Assembly (NCBI RefSeq): GCF_946886895.1
Contig: NZ_CAMPJO010000002.1
Location: forward strand, 124,001-188,000
Reading direction: 5' to 3'
DNA length: 64,000 bases
From: an uncultured Marinobacter sp.
Lineage (GTDB): Bacteria; Pseudomonadota; Gammaproteobacteria; Pseudomonadales; Oleiphilaceae
Below the pieces are notes generated by a model. It did no database searches. It saw only the letters and a list, made by a program, of their open reading frames with translations, and was not told the DNA's origin. Each line of letters starts with the position of its first letter. Position 1 is the first letter of the stretch. The translations under genes and the position numbers were made by a program. Below, piece by piece: positions 1 to 9,876 of this stretch.

Positions 1-452
1 ACATAACCGGTCACCTTGCGGCTGTCGCCAGGGTGGCCAATGCCAATGCGAAGTCTTTGAAAGTCGTTGGTGCCCAGATGGGCAATGCTGTCCCGCAGAC
101 CGTTGTGGCCCCCGTGGCCGCCACCTTTTTTGAGCTTGGCAGTACCCGGTGGCAGGTCGAGGTCGTCGTGGGCAACCAGTATCTGTTGGGGCTGAATCTT
201 GAAGAAATCCGCCAGTGCCTTGATGGCCAGGCCGCTGCGGTTCATGAACGTGGAGGGATTCAGCAGATGCAGGTCCAGGCCCTGCCACTGAATGCGGGCG
301 TAGAGCCCATGGTACTTCTTTTCGGGGCGGAGCGTCTGGCCCGTAGAGCGGGCCAGAGCTTCGACGAACAGGGCGCCGGCGTTATGACGGGTATTCTCAT
401 AGTCGGCTCCGGGATTACCCAGACCGACCACCATGAGGATATCCTGTGCCAT
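1..452 (-). CDS. pth: Peptidyl-tRNA hydrolase (3' end outside window)
   Basis: Pth cleaves the ester bond of peptidyl-tRNAs that drop off ribosomes and recycles the tRNA in the cytoplasm. Reading the minus strand from the ATG at 452 gives [15 protein letters not shown] followed by NTRHNAG, which carries the expected catalytic His near residue 23. FMNRSG and the DDLDLPPG segment follow, all family hallmarks. The gene runs off the left edge, so only about 150 of the usual 190-200 residues are present. It lies 30 bp behind rplY on the same strand, the usual rplY-pth pairing, and is probably co-transcribed with it. An ATG at 459 is out of frame and was not used. Confidence 0.95.
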   Translation of the reverse strand, partial: MAQDILMVVGLGNPGADYENTRHNAGALFVEALARSTGQTLRPEKKYHGLYARIQWQGLDLHLLNPSTFMNRSGLAIKALADFFKIQPQQILVAHDDLDLPPGTAKLKKGGGHGGHNGLRDSIAHLGTNDFQRLRIGIGHPGDSRKVTGY

Positions 453-482
453 CCGCCATTGCCCTTATAAGTACAGGAGCGA

Positions 483-1127
483 TTACTCCTTGTCTTCGCC
501 TTCTTCACCTTCTTCGCCGTTTTCGGCGTCATCAACCTTGGCACCGCGCGGCTTGTGGATAGCCACAACAGGCAGGTCGTGATCTTCGCCCTGCAGCAGA
601 GCCGCAACCTTGACGCCTTTCGGCAGTTTCAGGTCGCTCAGGTGGACCACCTGGTCCATTTCGACAGTGGCCATATCCACTTCGATGAACTCAGGCAGGT
701 TCTGCGGCAGACAGATCACTTCCACTTCCGTGATCTGGTGGTTTGCTACGCCACCCTGCAGTTTGATGGCCGGCGCGCTCTCTTCGTTCATGAAGTGCAG
801 CGGCACGTTCACGTGAATCTCGTGATCCTTGTCAACACGCAGGAAGTCAGCGTGGGTCAGGGTAGGCTTGTACGGGTGACGCTGCAGATCCTTGAGGATC
901 ACGCTTTCTTTCTTGCCGTTCAGCTCAACGGTCAGAACGTGAGAGAAGAAGGCTTCGTTTTCCAGCGCCTTTTTCAGCTCGTTGTGCCAGATGGCAACCG
1001 GCGTAGCGTCTTTCCCGCCACCATAGATGATGGCCGGAATTTTACGCTCTTCACGACGCAGGCGGCGGCTCGCACCTCTCCCCTGATCGTCGCGAGGAAA
1101 TGCTTCGATAACAAATTCCTGAGACAT
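483..1127 (-). CDS. rplY: 50S ribosomal protein L25/general stress protein Ctc
   Basis: This 214-residue protein binds 5S rRNA in the large ribosomal subunit. The N-terminal 90 or so residues form the L25 domain, with SQEFVIEAFPRDDQGRGASRR and the RHPYKPTLTHADFLRVD segment. The rest is the TL5/Ctc C-terminal beta domain, ending in an acidic tail rich in Glu, Gly and Asp. The long form (over 200 aa) contrasts with the 94-aa E. coli L25 and is usual in pseudomonads and marine gammaproteobacteria. I chose the ATG at 1127 because TGAGG precedes it; the open frame extends to 1148 without a better site. It follows prs and precedes pth on the minus strand. Confidence 0.95.
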   Translation of the reverse strand: MSQEFVIEAFPRDDQGRGASRRLRREERKIPAIIYGGGKDATPVAIWHNELKKALENEAFFSHVLTVELNGKKESVILKDLQRHPYKPTLTHADFLRVDKDHEIHVNVPLHFMNEESAPAIKLQGGVANHQITEVEVICLPQNLPEFIEVDMATVEMDQVVHLSDLKLPKGVKVAALLQGEDHDLPVVAIHKPRGAKVDDAENGEEGEEGEDKE

Positions 1128-1216
1128 GGTATTAACCTCAATCGTCACCTGAACTGCCCGCGACCAGGCGTTGGATCAGGTGATGTTTCTGAAAAGCCGG
1201 ATTTCCCGGCTGACTA

Positions 1217-1247
1217 AAAGAGTCGGGAGCCTGTTTAGGCTCCCGAC
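1217..1247 (-). terminator. Rho-independent terminator or attenuator between prs and rplY
   Basis: GTCGGGAGCCT (1222-1232) and AGGCTCCCGAC (1237-1247) form a perfect 11-bp stem with a GTTT loop. On the minus strand the stem is followed by TCTTTTAG, so it would end transcripts coming from prs about 35 nt past its stop codon. rplY starts 90 nt further on and would then need read-through or its own promoter. Confidence 0.8.
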
Positions 1248-1282
1248 CCGGTAACTGCTTGTAACGCCTGATTAATATCCGT

Positions 1283-2233
1283 TCAGACGTTCTCGAACAT
1301 GGCGCTGATGGACTCTTCGTTGCTGACGCGTCGAATGGACTCCGCCAGCAGTCCGGCCATTCCGAGGACGCGGATTCTATCACAGTTTTTCGCTTTGTCA
1401 CTCACCGGGATGGTGTCGCACACCACCAGTTCGTCCAGTTGGGAGGCATTGATGTTGTCAATAGCCGGACCGGAGAGAACCGGGTGGGTGATGTACGCCA
1501 CGACACGGGCGGCGCCATGTTCTTTCAGGGCGTTGGCCGCTTTGCACAGGGTGCCTGCGGTATCGATGATGTCGTCCACCAGGATGCAGGTTTTGTCTCT
1601 CACGTCACCGATGATGTGCATGACCTGGGACACGTTCGCCTTCGGGCGACGTTTGTCGATGATGGCCAGGTCGGCATCGTCCAGGCGCTTGGCCACGGCC
1701 CGGGCACGAACCACGCCGCCAACATCCGGGGAAACGACCACGAAGTTCTCGAAACGCTGCTTGAAGATGTCTTCGAGCATCACCGGCGTGGCGTAAATGT
1801 TGTCGACCGGGATATCAAAGAAGCCCTGAATCTGATCGGCGTGCAGGTCGACGGTCAGAACGCGGTCAACACCGATGCTGGAAATCATGTCGGCAACCAC
1901 TTTGGCGCTGATGGCCACGCGGGTAGAGCGTACACGGCGATCCTGACGGGCGTATCCATAGTAAGGGATAACGGCGGTGACACGTGTTGCGGAGGCACGG
2001 CGAAGTGCATCGGCCATCACGATCAGTTCCATCAGGTTATCGTTGGTGGGGTAACAGGTGGGCTGAATGATGAAGACATCATGGCCACGGACATTCTCAT
2101 TGATCTCGACGGTGGTTTCGCCGTCGCTGAAGCGGCCTACCGTGGCCTGACCCATGGGAATGTGAAGTTTCTGGGCGATGGCCTTGGCAAGTTCCGGGTT
2201 GGCGTTGCCGGCAAAAATCATCAGTTTGGACAC
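1283..2233 (-). CDS. prs: Ribose-phosphate pyrophosphokinase
   Basis: Prs converts ribose-5-phosphate and ATP to PRPP, the precursor for purines, pyrimidines, His, Trp and NAD. The 316-residue product shows the class I landmarks: [10 protein letters not shown] at the N terminus, [16 protein letters not shown], the Mg/ATP region [13 protein letters not shown] and the PRPP-binding loop [14 protein letters not shown] chose the GTG at 2233 ([10 protein letters not shown]) because it matches the usual N terminus and has AAGGAT upstream. The open frame extends to 2383 only by reading through the tRNA-Gln gene. It sits in the conserved order lolB-ispE-tRNA-Gln-prs-rplY-pth. Confidence 0.96.
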   Translation of the reverse strand: MSKLMIFAGNANPELAKAIAQKLHIPMGQATVGRFSDGETTVEINENVRGHDVFIIQPTCYPTNDNLMELIVMADALRRASATRVTAVIPYYGYARQDRRVRSTRVAISAKVVADMISSIGVDRVLTVDLHADQIQGFFDIPVDNIYATPVMLEDIFKQRFENFVVVSPDVGGVVRARAVAKRLDDADLAIIDKRRPKANVSQVMHIIGDVRDKTCILVDDIIDTAGTLCKAANALKEHGAARVVAYITHPVLSGPAIDNINASQLDELVVCDTIPVSDKAKNCDRIRVLGMAGLLAESIRRVSNEESISAMFENV

Positions 2234-2285
2234 GATGGCATCCTTCTCGGTATCGGCGGTTGATTCAGAAGAAGCGGGAGAAAGG

Positions 2286-2360
2286 TGGCTGGGGTGGCAG
2301 GATTCGAACCTGCGCATGACGGGATCAAAACCCGTTGCCTTACCACTTGGCGACACCCCA
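2286..2360 (-). tRNA. tRNA-Gln (anticodon TTG)
   Basis: The minus strand from 2360 to 2286 reads TGGGGTGTCGCC..., ends in a genome-encoded CCA, and is 75 nt long. The acceptor arm TGGGGTG pairs with CACCCCA, the T arm contains GGTTCGAATCC, and the anticodon loop is TTTTGAT with anticodon TTG. Its position between ispE and prs is conserved in gammaproteobacteria, and it is probably processed from their shared transcript. Confidence 0.97.
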
Positions 2361-2379
2361 GTATCGTGCTTTTTTGGCA

Positions 2380-3240
2380 TCATTTCAGCTCTGTTAGCTT
2401 TTTGTGTAGAGGCGAAATGTTCACCCCTTTAGCTACGAACCCCGTGACGCCGGAGGGTTTGCTTTCCCAGATGATCCGGGCTGCGGATTCTGTCGGGAAA
2501 CGTCCAAATATGCAAGCCCCGGTTCCGGTTAATCTTGCAGGTCCGAATTGTGCGAGCCAGTCCAGGCTCCGGTTAACCTCAGGATACAGTTTGCGAACTA
2601 CATCCTCACAGTCGTTTCGGTACCTCGAGGCGTCTCCCTCAAAAGCGGGCGCTATTTTGATTCTAGGGGTATCCCTTGTCAACCCTTGCTCGGAAAAAAT
2701 CTTACCTGTGTTTATATCGCAGGCCGGTTTTAGAACCAAAAACCAGTCTTCCGGTGGTGAGGCCGGTTGCAGGCGCTCTCCGACCCCTTCACCGAAGGCC
2801 GCGAAGCCCCGGACAAACACCGGTACGTCGGCGCCGAGCCTCAGCCCGATGGCCGCCAGTTCCTCCTCGCCCAGGCCCAGTTGCCAGAGATGATTGAGGC
2901 CGAGCAGGGTGGTGGCGGCATTGGAGCTGCCGCCACCCAGCCCACCGCCCATGGGCAGGCGCTTGGTGACGCTGATGGTGACTCCGGGCGGGTTGTCAGT
3001 GGCCCACTCCGCCAGGGCTCTGGCGGCGCGGAGGATCAGGTTGTCGTTGTCCGCCACCCCCGCCATGGAGCCAGCGAGCCGGACGCCAGGCTGGTTGGGG
3101 GTGAGGGTAAAGGTGAGGTCGTCCCCGTGGTCCAGGAACTGGAACAGGGTCTGTAGCTCATGGTAGCCATCCTGCCGGCGCCCCACGATGTGCAGAAACA
3201 GGTTCAGCTTGGCCGGAGAGGGAAGGGTCAGGCTGATCAC
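2380..3240 (-). CDS. ispE: 4-diphosphocytidyl-2-C-methyl-D-erythritol kinase
   Basis: IspE phosphorylates the 2-hydroxyl of CDP-methylerythritol in the MEP pathway to isoprenoids. The 286-residue protein begins [23 protein letters not shown] and continues [14 protein letters not shown], nearly the E. coli pattern. The GHMP-kinase ATP loop [14 protein letters not shown] lies around residues 97-110, and the C-terminal motif [13 protein letters not shown] near residue 250. The start codon overlaps the lolB stop by 4 bp, indicating translational coupling. The stop lies 19 bp before the 5' end of the tRNA-Gln gene. Confidence 0.96.
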   Translation of the reverse strand: MISLTLPSPAKLNLFLHIVGRRQDGYHELQTLFQFLDHGDDLTFTLTPNQPGVRLAGSMAGVADNDNLILRAARALAEWATDNPPGVTISVTKRLPMGGGLGGGSSNAATTLLGLNHLWQLGLGEEELAAIGLRLGADVPVFVRGFAAFGEGVGERLQPASPPEDWFLVLKPACDINTGKIFSEQGLTRDTPRIKIAPAFEGDASRYRNDCEDVVRKLYPEVNRSLDWLAQFGPARLTGTGACIFGRFPTESAARIIWESKPSGVTGFVAKGVNISPLHKKLTELK

Positions 3241-3872
3241 GGTGCCTGTTCCTGCCAGTCGGCAACGACCAGGCGTACCCGTTTGTCGCCTTTCAGGGCG
3301 GTGATCCGGGCCGGCAGTGGCGGGTAGTCGGTGAGGAAGGGCCGCCAGCGGTCGTAGCGAATTTCCCAGCCCGCCTGCCGGATCATGGCGAGATTGCCGG
3401 TGCCATCAAACAGCAGCCGGAAGTCGCCACCGGGCGCTGGCAGGCCACGCACCCACCAGACCAGTTCATCAAGCGGTAGTTGCCAGCCGGTGGCGGCTTC
3501 CACCAGAGCGTCGGGTTCCCCGGACCGATAGGTTTCACCGTTTGGCAGTGTCAGCTCGATAAAACCGGGCACGCCTTTCAGTCGTGTACTGCCCATGCCC
3601 ATAAAGGATGACGACAGGGCCAGATCATAGGCCTCACCGTCCTGAATCCAGTGGTTGATGATGGCGGTGCCACTGTCGGAGGGCTGGCGAACCGCCAGCT
3701 TCCCGGAAAGCTGCCAATGGTTGAACTGAGTGAGCCGGGCGGCGCGTTTGCTCCAGTCCGCCGGCGGCTGGTCGGTCATGCCCTGCGGCAGCGGGTCAAC
3801 CTGGATGGTGGTGCAGGCGCCAAGAGACGCCATCAGCGCCAGGCTGGCCAGGATGCGGAACAACCGGCTCAT
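3237..3872 (-). CDS. lolB: Outer-membrane lipoprotein insertion protein LolB
   Basis: LolB accepts lipoproteins from periplasmic LolA and inserts them into the outer membrane. The 211-residue product has a lipoprotein signal peptide ([20 protein letters not shown], lipobox LGAC). The mature part has family features: [28 protein letters not shown], followed by the exposed-loop region [14 protein letters not shown]. It overlaps the preceding TPR lipoprotein stop by one base and ispE by four, so the three genes form one translationally coupled unit. Confidence 0.93.
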   Translation of the reverse strand: MSRLFRILASLALMASLGACTTIQVDPLPQGMTDQPPADWSKRAARLTQFNHWQLSGKLAVRQPSDSGTAIINHWIQDGEAYDLALSSSFMGMGSTRLKGVPGFIELTLPNGETYRSGEPDALVEAATGWQLPLDELVWWVRGLPAPGGDFRLLFDGTGNLAMIRQAGWEIRYDRWRPFLTDYPPLPARITALKGDKRVRLVVADWQEQAP

Positions 3873-5629
3873 TACAGCGCTCCATCGGTGGTCAGTCGGT
3901 CAATGGTTTCCCGCAGGACTTCATGGTCGGCGTCCTGTTCGAGGCCTTTGCGCCAGATGACGCGGGCCTGCTCTTCAGCGCCGCTCATCCACAGGGCTTC
4001 GCCGTAATGGGCGGCCACTTCCGGATCGGGGAAGGCGTCCCAGGCCCGCGCCAGATATTCAAGGGCGGGTTTCAGTCGGCCTTCCCGGAACAGGACCCAG
4101 CCCATGCTGTCGAGGATGGCGGGGTTGTCCGGGTCCAGCCGCAGGGCGCGTTCGATGTAGCCACGGGCCTCTTCCAGCCGATCGGTGCGGGTGGTCAGGA
4201 TGTAGCCGAGGGCGTTCAGGGCCACGGCGTTGTCCGGAGACTGCTGAACAATCTGCTTGAGATCGCTCTCGGCCTTCGCCGGCTGGTCGAGGGCATCGTA
4301 GAGCATGGCCCGGGCGTAGCGGATTTCAATGTTGCCCGGAAAGGCCTCCAGTGCCTTGGTGGCGGTCGTCAGTGCGGCCTGTTGCCGGTTCTGATCCAGC
4401 AACAGGTTAACTTCCAGCAACCAGAAGTTCTCGGCCTGGCCGGGATTGGCGCCGCGCAGGGCGCGAATGTTGTCCAGGGCTTCGTCCAGGCGGTTATCGG
4501 CTGCCAGCAGGGCGCTGGCCCGGGCCAGGGCAGGAAAGTAGTAGTTACCCCGCTCCACGCTCTGGTAATAGCCGATGGCCTGCTTGGTGTTGCCGGCCTG
4601 ATCGGCGATCCGGCCCAGGTAGTAGTTGGCTTCGTCGGCGTGATGCCCCTGCTCCACCAGCCGGGTCAGTTCTTCCCGGGCCAGCTCGATCTGATCATTC
4701 TCCAGGGCCACCAGGGCGTGGGACAGTCGCAGCCCGGGGGTGTCCGGGTAGCGCTGCACCAGCCGTTTGAATTCGTCCTGGGCAGCCTGCAGCTCGCCTT
4801 CGCTGATCAGCATCCGGCCGTAGAGTGTGCCCATCGGCCGGTTACCCGGAAAGCGCCGGGTGTTAACCATCAGATGATCCAGGGCTTCCCGCTTCTTGCC
4901 CAGTTGGAACAGCAGATCGCCTTTGAGGATGATGGCGGGCTGAAAGTTGGGCTGTTCGTCCAGTAACGGCTCCAGGCGCGCCAGGGCCTTCGCGGGCTGG
5001 CCGGTCACCTTCAGCAGCAGGGCAATACTGTACTCCAGCTCCGGCGTATTGGGGTGGCGCCCTGCCATCTGGTGGTACAGGGACAGCAACTCCTGCTGAT
5101 GCTCCGCAGGCAGGTTGCCGGCCATGGCGGCCAGGCTGTCAAAATCGGCATCGCCGCCCAGGTCCATGATTTTTTCCATGTGACCAAGGGCGGTTTCCAG
5201 TTGGTTGCGCTTTACCGCCAGTATGGCGGATATGCGGTGGGCCTGGAGACTGTCCGGATCCACATCGAGCCACAGCTCCGCCAGTTGCCGCTGGGCGTTA
5301 TCGCCATTCAGCGACTGGGCGATACGCATGGCCCGCTCGATCACACCGAGATCCCGGGACTGTTTCGCGGCCTTCATGTAGTTGACCAGCGTTACGTCGT
5401 ACCGGCCGCGCTGGGCGGCGATTTCGGCGGATGTCAGGAGGTACAGGGTTTCGGGCTCAAAATCGCGGTATTCAACCGGGGTGTCTTCGGGGGTTGCTTG
5501 TTGGGACTGTGCGTCGGCAGTCGTGGGTTTTTCGGGGGCGGTGGTTTGCCCGGTGCCGGTGAAGCCTGCGCAGCCGGCCAGAGAGAGGCCAAGCAGGCAG
5601 GTAATCAAAAACGGTGCGGATGTTTGCAT
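3872..5629 (-). CDS. TPR-repeat outer-membrane lipoprotein
   Basis: A 585-residue tetratricopeptide-repeat protein of the kind found immediately upstream of lolB in pseudomonads and Marinobacter. The N terminus is a lipoprotein signal (MQTSAPFLITCLLGLSLAGC, lipobox LAGC), then a Pro/Thr/Gln-rich linker. From about residue 75 to the end come degenerate TPR units, clearest in ALNALGYILTTRTDRLEEAR and AILDSMGWVLFREGRLKPALEYL near the C terminus. I chose the ATG at 5629 because GGGAAG precedes it and the signal peptide then starts at residue 1; the open frame extends to 5659. Its partner proteins are not known; a role in envelope assembly is inferred from position only. Confidence 0.85.
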   Translation of the reverse strand: MQTSAPFLITCLLGLSLAGCAGFTGTGQTTAPEKPTTADAQSQQATPEDTPVEYRDFEPETLYLLTSAEIAAQRGRYDVTLVNYMKAAKQSRDLGVIERAMRIAQSLNGDNAQRQLAELWLDVDPDSLQAHRISAILAVKRNQLETALGHMEKIMDLGGDADFDSLAAMAGNLPAEHQQELLSLYHQMAGRHPNTPELEYSIALLLKVTGQPAKALARLEPLLDEQPNFQPAIILKGDLLFQLGKKREALDHLMVNTRRFPGNRPMGTLYGRMLISEGELQAAQDEFKRLVQRYPDTPGLRLSHALVALENDQIELAREELTRLVEQGHHADEANYYLGRIADQAGNTKQAIGYYQSVERGNYYFPALARASALLAADNRLDEALDNIRALRGANPGQAENFWLLEVNLLLDQNRQQAALTTATKALEAFPGNIEIRYARAMLYDALDQPAKAESDLKQIVQQSPDNAVALNALGYILTTRTDRLEEARGYIERALRLDPDNPAILDSMGWVLFREGRLKPALEYLARAWDAFPDPEVAAHYGEALWMSGAEEQARVIWRKGLEQDADHEVLRETIDRLTTDGAL

Positions 5630-5831
5630 GCAACTTCCCGTGATCTGTCGACAACCCATAAGAAATAGTCAGGTTCCTATAATGGCATAAGCGTCTGATC
5701 TTGCCCAACCTGTCCGCAGTTCCCGAAGCGTCGGAGGTTATGGGTGGCAGCAGGGGGTTCTGATCGTTAAAATGGCGTAAAGTAAGTGCGCGCTCGCTCC
5801 GTTCATCGGCAAAAGGTTAATCAACCACCCT

Positions 5832-7121
5832 ATGGCATTGATCACCCTGGGAATCAATCACCGAACCGCGCCCGTGGAGATGCGGGAGCGGGTGGCGTTC
5901 ACGCCTGAGCGCATGGCTGAAGCCTTTGCCGAGCTGCGGGCGACCTCGGGTGCCAGCGAAGCCGCCATCCTGTCCACCTGTAACCGGACCGAACTCTACC
6001 TGGCCGGTGATGACGACTGCGCACCCATGGTGTTGCGCTGGCTGGCGGGCTTTCATGACCTGGAATCCGCCGAGCTGGAAGAGGTGCTCTACGTACACCG
6101 GGATGCCGACGCCGTGCGCCACATGATGCGAGTGGCTGCGGGCCTGGACTCCATGGTGCTGGGCGAACCGCAGATTCTCGGCCAGTTGAAGGAAGCCTAT
6201 TCGATGGCGCGGGAACACGGGGCGAGCGGTTCCTTCCTGTCCCGGCTGTTTGAGCACAGCTTTTCGGTGGCCAAGCGGGTACGCACCCAGACCGCGATTG
6301 GCGAGAACCCGGTCTCGGTGGCCTATGCCGCGGTGAGCATGGCGCACCATATTTTTGCCGACATGTCCCGCAACAAGGCCTTGCTGATTGGTGCCGGAAA
6401 AACCATTGAACTGGTGGCCCGTCATCTGGCTGATGCCGGCGTGCAGGACTTCCTGGTGGCCAACCGTACCCTGGAACGGGCGCAGGCCCTTGCCGGGGCG
6501 CGGGGTGGCAAGGGCATCCTGCTGTCGGAAATTCCGGATCACCTGGCCGAAGTGGATATTGTCATCTCTTCCACCGCCAGCCCCTTACCCATTCTTGGCA
6601 AAGGCGCGGTCGAGCGGGCCCTGAAAAAGCGCAAACATCGCCCGTATTTCATGGTGGACATCGCCGTGCCCCGGGATATTGAGCCCGAAGTGGCGTCGCT
6701 GGCGGACGTGTATCTGTACACCGTGGACGATCTCCGCCAGGTGATCGAGGAGAACATCCGTTCCCGGGAAGGCGCGGCCCGGGAGGCGGAGAATCTGGTG
6801 GCCAGTGGCGTTCAGGAATTCCTGAATCAACTGCGTGCCCTGGATGCGGTGTCCACGCTCAAACAGTTCCGCCAGCGGGCCGAAGTGCTGCGCGACGCGG
6901 AAACCGAGAAAGCCCTGCGTGCCCTGCGCAACGGCACAGACCCGGAAACCGTGTTGCGCGGTCTGGCCCGGGGCCTGACCAACAAACTTCTGCACGAACC
7001 CTCGGTTCAGGTGCGCAAAGCCACAACCCAAGGGCGGGCCGAGGTCACCGAGTGGCTGCGGGAATTACACCAGCTGGATGCCCTGGACGCGGATACCACG
7101 ACCACCCCGGAAAACCTATGA
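5832..7121 (+). CDS. hemA: Glutamyl-tRNA reductase
   Basis: HemA reduces glutamyl-tRNA(Glu) to glutamate-1-semialdehyde, the first committed step of C5-pathway tetrapyrrole synthesis. The 429-residue protein has the N-terminal [13 protein letters not shown], the catalytic Cys in STCNRTE (about residue 50), [18 protein letters not shown], the NADPH-binding [13 protein letters not shown], and a C-terminal dimerisation helix. It opens the plus-strand operon hemA-prfA-prmC-moeB; its TGA overlaps the prfA ATG. The 200-bp gap upstream is a divergent promoter region shared with the TPR lipoprotein gene. Confidence 0.97.
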   Translation: MALITLGINHRTAPVEMRERVAFTPERMAEAFAELRATSGASEAAILSTCNRTELYLAGDDDCAPMVLRWLAGFHDLESAELEEVLYVHRDADAVRHMMRVAAGLDSMVLGEPQILGQLKEAYSMAREHGASGSFLSRLFEHSFSVAKRVRTQTAIGENPVSVAYAAVSMAHHIFADMSRNKALLIGAGKTIELVARHLADAGVQDFLVANRTLERAQALAGARGGKGILLSEIPDHLAEVDIVISSTASPLPILGKGAVERALKKRKHRPYFMVDIAVPRDIEPEVASLADVYLYTVDDLRQVIEENIRSREGAAREAENLVASGVQEFLNQLRALDAVSTLKQFRQRAEVLRDAETEKALRALRNGTDPETVLRGLARGLTNKLLHEPSVQVRKATTQGRAEVTEWLRELHQLDALDADTTTTPENL

Positions 7122-8206
7122 AACCATCGATTCAGTCCCGCCTCGAGCAGCTTGTAGATCGCTTCGAGGAGGTCAGCGCGTTGCTCAGTGATGCCTCTAT
7201 CATTGCCCAGCAGGACAAATTCCGGGACCTGTCCCGGGAATTTGCGGAAATTGAGCCCATTGTTCAGTGCTTTCAGGCCTGGCGACAGTCCCTGGAGGAT
7301 ATAAAGGAAGCCAGAGAGCTGGCGAGCGATGGCGACGCCGACATGCGCGCGATGGCGGAAGACGAGCAGCGTTCTGCCGAACACAAGAATGCCGAACTGG
7401 ATGAGGAGTTGCAGCGCCTGATGCTGCCGAAAGACCCCAATGACGGCAAGAACGTGTTCCTGGAAATCCGCGCTGGCACCGGTGGCGACGAGGCCGCGAT
7501 TTTCGCCGGCGACCTGTTCCGGATGTACAGCCGCTATGCCGAGCGCCGCCGCTGGCAGATAGAAGTGCTCAGCGAGAGCGACGGTGAGCACGGGGGCTAC
7601 AAGGAGCTGATTGCCCGGGTGGCCGGGGACGGCGTATACGGTACGCTGAAGTTCGAATCCGGTGCTCACCGGGTGCAGCGTGTACCGGAGACCGAGTCCC
7701 AGGGCCGCATCCACACCTCGGCCTGTACCGTGGCGGTGATGCCGGAAGCGGACGAGGCAGAGGCGATTGAGATCAGCAAGGCGGATCTGCGTGTCGATAC
7801 CTTCCGGTCGTCCGGCGCCGGCGGCCAGCACGTCAACAAGACCGACTCCGCAATCCGGATTACCCATCTGCCCACCGGTATTGTGGTGGAGTGCCAGGAA
7901 GAACGCTCACAGCACAAGAACCGTGCGAAGGCCATGAGTCTGCTGGCCTCCCGGCTGCAGAACGCGGAAACCGAACGACAGCAGAAATCCATATCCGAGA
8001 CCCGGAAAAGCCTGGTGGGCAGTGGTGACCGGTCTGAGCGGATCCGGACCTACAACTTTCCCCAGGGCCGGGTGACGGATCACCGCATCAACCTGACCCT
8101 GTACAAACTCGACGAAGTGATTTCCGGTGACTTGGATGCCGTGGCCGTGCCGCTCCAGCAGGAACACCAGGCCGAGTTGCTTGCCTCGCTCGCCGATGAC
8201 CAGTAA
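7118..8206 (+). CDS. prfA: Peptide chain release factor 1
   Basis: RF1 recognises UAA and UAG stop codons and triggers peptide release. The 362-residue protein carries the catalytic GGQ in [15 protein letters not shown]. The P-x-T anticodon-like tripeptide appears as PET in [18 protein letters not shown], where E. coli has PAT. I chose the ATG at 7118, overlapping the hemA stop, since the product then starts [19 protein letters not shown] as in relatives. Its own methyltransferase, prmC, follows with an 11-bp overlap. RF1 is also the factor that would terminate at the in-frame TAG at 28719. Confidence 0.97.
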   Translation: MKPSIQSRLEQLVDRFEEVSALLSDASIIAQQDKFRDLSREFAEIEPIVQCFQAWRQSLEDIKEARELASDGDADMRAMAEDEQRSAEHKNAELDEELQRLMLPKDPNDGKNVFLEIRAGTGGDEAAIFAGDLFRMYSRYAERRRWQIEVLSESDGEHGGYKELIARVAGDGVYGTLKFESGAHRVQRVPETESQGRIHTSACTVAVMPEADEAEAIEISKADLRVDTFRSSGAGGQHVNKTDSAIRITHLPTGIVVECQEERSQHKNRAKAMSLLASRLQNAETERQQKSISETRKSLVGSGDRSERIRTYNFPQGRVTDHRINLTLYKLDEVISGDLDAVAVPLQQEHQAELLASLADDQ

Positions 8207-9083
8207 CCCTCCACTGACCTGTGACGCGCTGTTGCAGTGGGCGGCTGCCCGGATTGCCGGCGACAGCCCGAGGCTGGACGCGGAACTGCTGCTGAGCCAC
8301 CTGACCGGGCTCAGTCGCACCCATTTCCGGGCCTGGCCGGAGCGGACGATGACCCCGGCCCAGGCCGAGGCCTTCGGGGCGCTGGTTGCCGAGCGCGCCG
8401 CCGGTACGCCGGTGGCGTATCTGCTGGGCCATCAGGAGTTCTGGTCGCTGCCCCTGCGGGTCAGCCGTTCTACGCTGATCCCGCGCCCGGATACCGAGTG
8501 CCTGGTGGAAGCCGCCCTGGCGCTGCCCTTGCCGGGTGACGCCCGGGTGCTGGACCTGGGCACCGGCACCGGCGCCATTGCTCTGGCGCTGGCCAGCGAG
8601 CAGCCGGGCTGGCAGATCACGGCCTGTGACTGCGTGGACGAGGCGGTCGCTCTGGCCCGGCATAACGCCGGGGCGCTGGGGTTGCGTGTGGAGGTGGTGG
8701 CCAGTACCTGGTTTTCTGGCCTGGCGCCGGCCCGCTATGATCTGATTGTGTCCAATCCGCCCTATATTGCCAGTGGCGATGGACACCTGAATGAGGGCGA
8801 CGTCCGGTTTGAACCAGCCTCGGCGCTGGTTTCCGGGCGGGATGGTCTGGATGATCTGAGGCAGATTGTGGCTCAGGCTCCGGGCTGGCTCGGGGCCGGC
8901 GGCTGGTTGCTGGTTGAGCACGGCTATGTCCAGGCCCGCGCGGTGGCCGCCCTGTTCCGCCAGCGCGGATTTTCCGGGGTCCGGAGCCTGCAGGACTACG
9001 GCCGGAGGGACCGGACGACGCTGGGCCAGTGGCCGGCGACCGTTAGCGACCAACAGACAGCGGGAGGTTTCGATGCTCAGTGA
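8196..9083 (+). CDS. prmC: Release factor glutamine methyltransferase
   Basis: PrmC methylates the Gln of the GGQ motif in RF1 and RF2 using S-adenosylmethionine. The 295-residue product has an N-terminal helical substrate domain ([20 protein letters not shown]), the SAM-binding motif [16 protein letters not shown] (about residues 118-133) and the catalytic NPPY in [14 protein letters not shown]. The ATG at 8196 overlaps the end of prfA by 11 bp. The C terminus extends about 11 bp into moeB. Confidence 0.95.
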   Translation: MTSNPPLTCDALLQWAAARIAGDSPRLDAELLLSHLTGLSRTHFRAWPERTMTPAQAEAFGALVAERAAGTPVAYLLGHQEFWSLPLRVSRSTLIPRPDTECLVEAALALPLPGDARVLDLGTGTGAIALALASEQPGWQITACDCVDEAVALARHNAGALGLRVEVVASTWFSGLAPARYDLIVSNPPYIASGDGHLNEGDVRFEPASALVSGRDGLDDLRQIVAQAPGWLGAGGWLLVEHGYVQARAVAALFRQRGFSGVRSLQDYGRRDRTTLGQWPATVSDQQTAGGFDAQ

Positions 9084-9819
9084 CGAAGAACTGTTGCGAT
9101 ACAGCCGGCAGATCCTGATGCCCCGGTTTGATATCGCCGGCCAGGAACGGCTGAAGAGTGCCCGGGTGCTGGTGACCGGCGCCGGCGGGCTGGGGTGTCC
9201 GGTGGCGTTGTATCTGGGCGCGGCCGGGGTGGGGCACCTGACGCTGGTGGATGACGATGTAATTGAGCTGGCCAACCTGCAACGGCAGGTCGGCTTTGAC
9301 CACGGCCAGTTGGGCGAATCCAAGGCCGAGGCGCTGGCCTCCCGGGTGCGACGGATTAATCCGCTGGTTTCCGTGACGGCGCTGAATCAGCGCCTTGAGG
9401 GGGATGAGCTGGCGCGGCAGGTAGAGGAAGCCAGCCTGGTGGTGGATTGCACCGATAATTTCAATACCCGGTTTGCGCTGAACCGGGCGTGTGTGGCGGC
9501 CGGGGTGCCGCTGGTATCCGGTGCCGCCATTCGGGGTGAGGGGCAGCTTTCGGTGTATGACAGCCGGCAGGCGCACAGTCCCTGTTACCACTGTCTGTAC
9601 CCGGAGCAGGGCAATGAGGATTTAACCTGTTCGGAGGCCGGTGTGATCGCGCCGATTGTGGGCATGATCGGCGCGGCCCAGGCCATGGAGGCGATCAAGG
9701 TGCTTTCCGGCGTTGGTACGCCGTTGGTTGGCCGGTTGTTGATTCTGGATGCCTGGGCGATGCAGTGGCGGGAAATGAAGCTGGCTCGCGATCCTTCCTG
9801 TCCGGTTTGCTCAAAGTAA
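9073..9819 (+). CDS. moeB: MoeB/ThiF-family adenylyltransferase
   Basis: An E1-like enzyme that adenylates the C-terminal glycine of a small sulfur carrier (MoaD or ThiS) in molybdopterin or thiamine synthesis. The 248-residue protein has the nucleotide-binding GAGGLGCPVALYL, VDDDVIELANLQRQ, and two zinc-binding Cys pairs, CYHC and the C-terminal CPVC. The segment LTCSEAGVIAPIVG resembles MoeB more than ThiF. The ATG at 9073 has GGGAGG seven bases upstream. Gene order after prmC is conserved in pseudomonads, where it is called moeB; ThiF function remains possible. Confidence 0.88.
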   Translation: MLSDEELLRYSRQILMPRFDIAGQERLKSARVLVTGAGGLGCPVALYLGAAGVGHLTLVDDDVIELANLQRQVGFDHGQLGESKAEALASRVRRINPLVSVTALNQRLEGDELARQVEEASLVVDCTDNFNTRFALNRACVAAGVPLVSGAAIRGEGQLSVYDSRQAHSPCYHCLYPEQGNEDLTCSEAGVIAPIVGMIGAAQAMEAIKVLSGVGTPLVGRLLILDAWAMQWREMKLARDPSCPVCSK

Positions 9820-9876
9820 ACCCGGCGTCCGAATTCTTGATCTGACCTTGGGGATGCGGCCCGCTCTGTTGTTTCG

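Noticed and set aside
2234..2383. N-terminal extension of prs
   Set aside because: It would read through the tRNA-Gln gene; the GTG at 2233 gives the usual Prs start.
5678..5683. TATAAT in the hemA upstream region
   Set aside because: No -35 at a suitable distance was found on the plus strand, and the hemA start is 150 bp away; not strong enough to list as a promoter.
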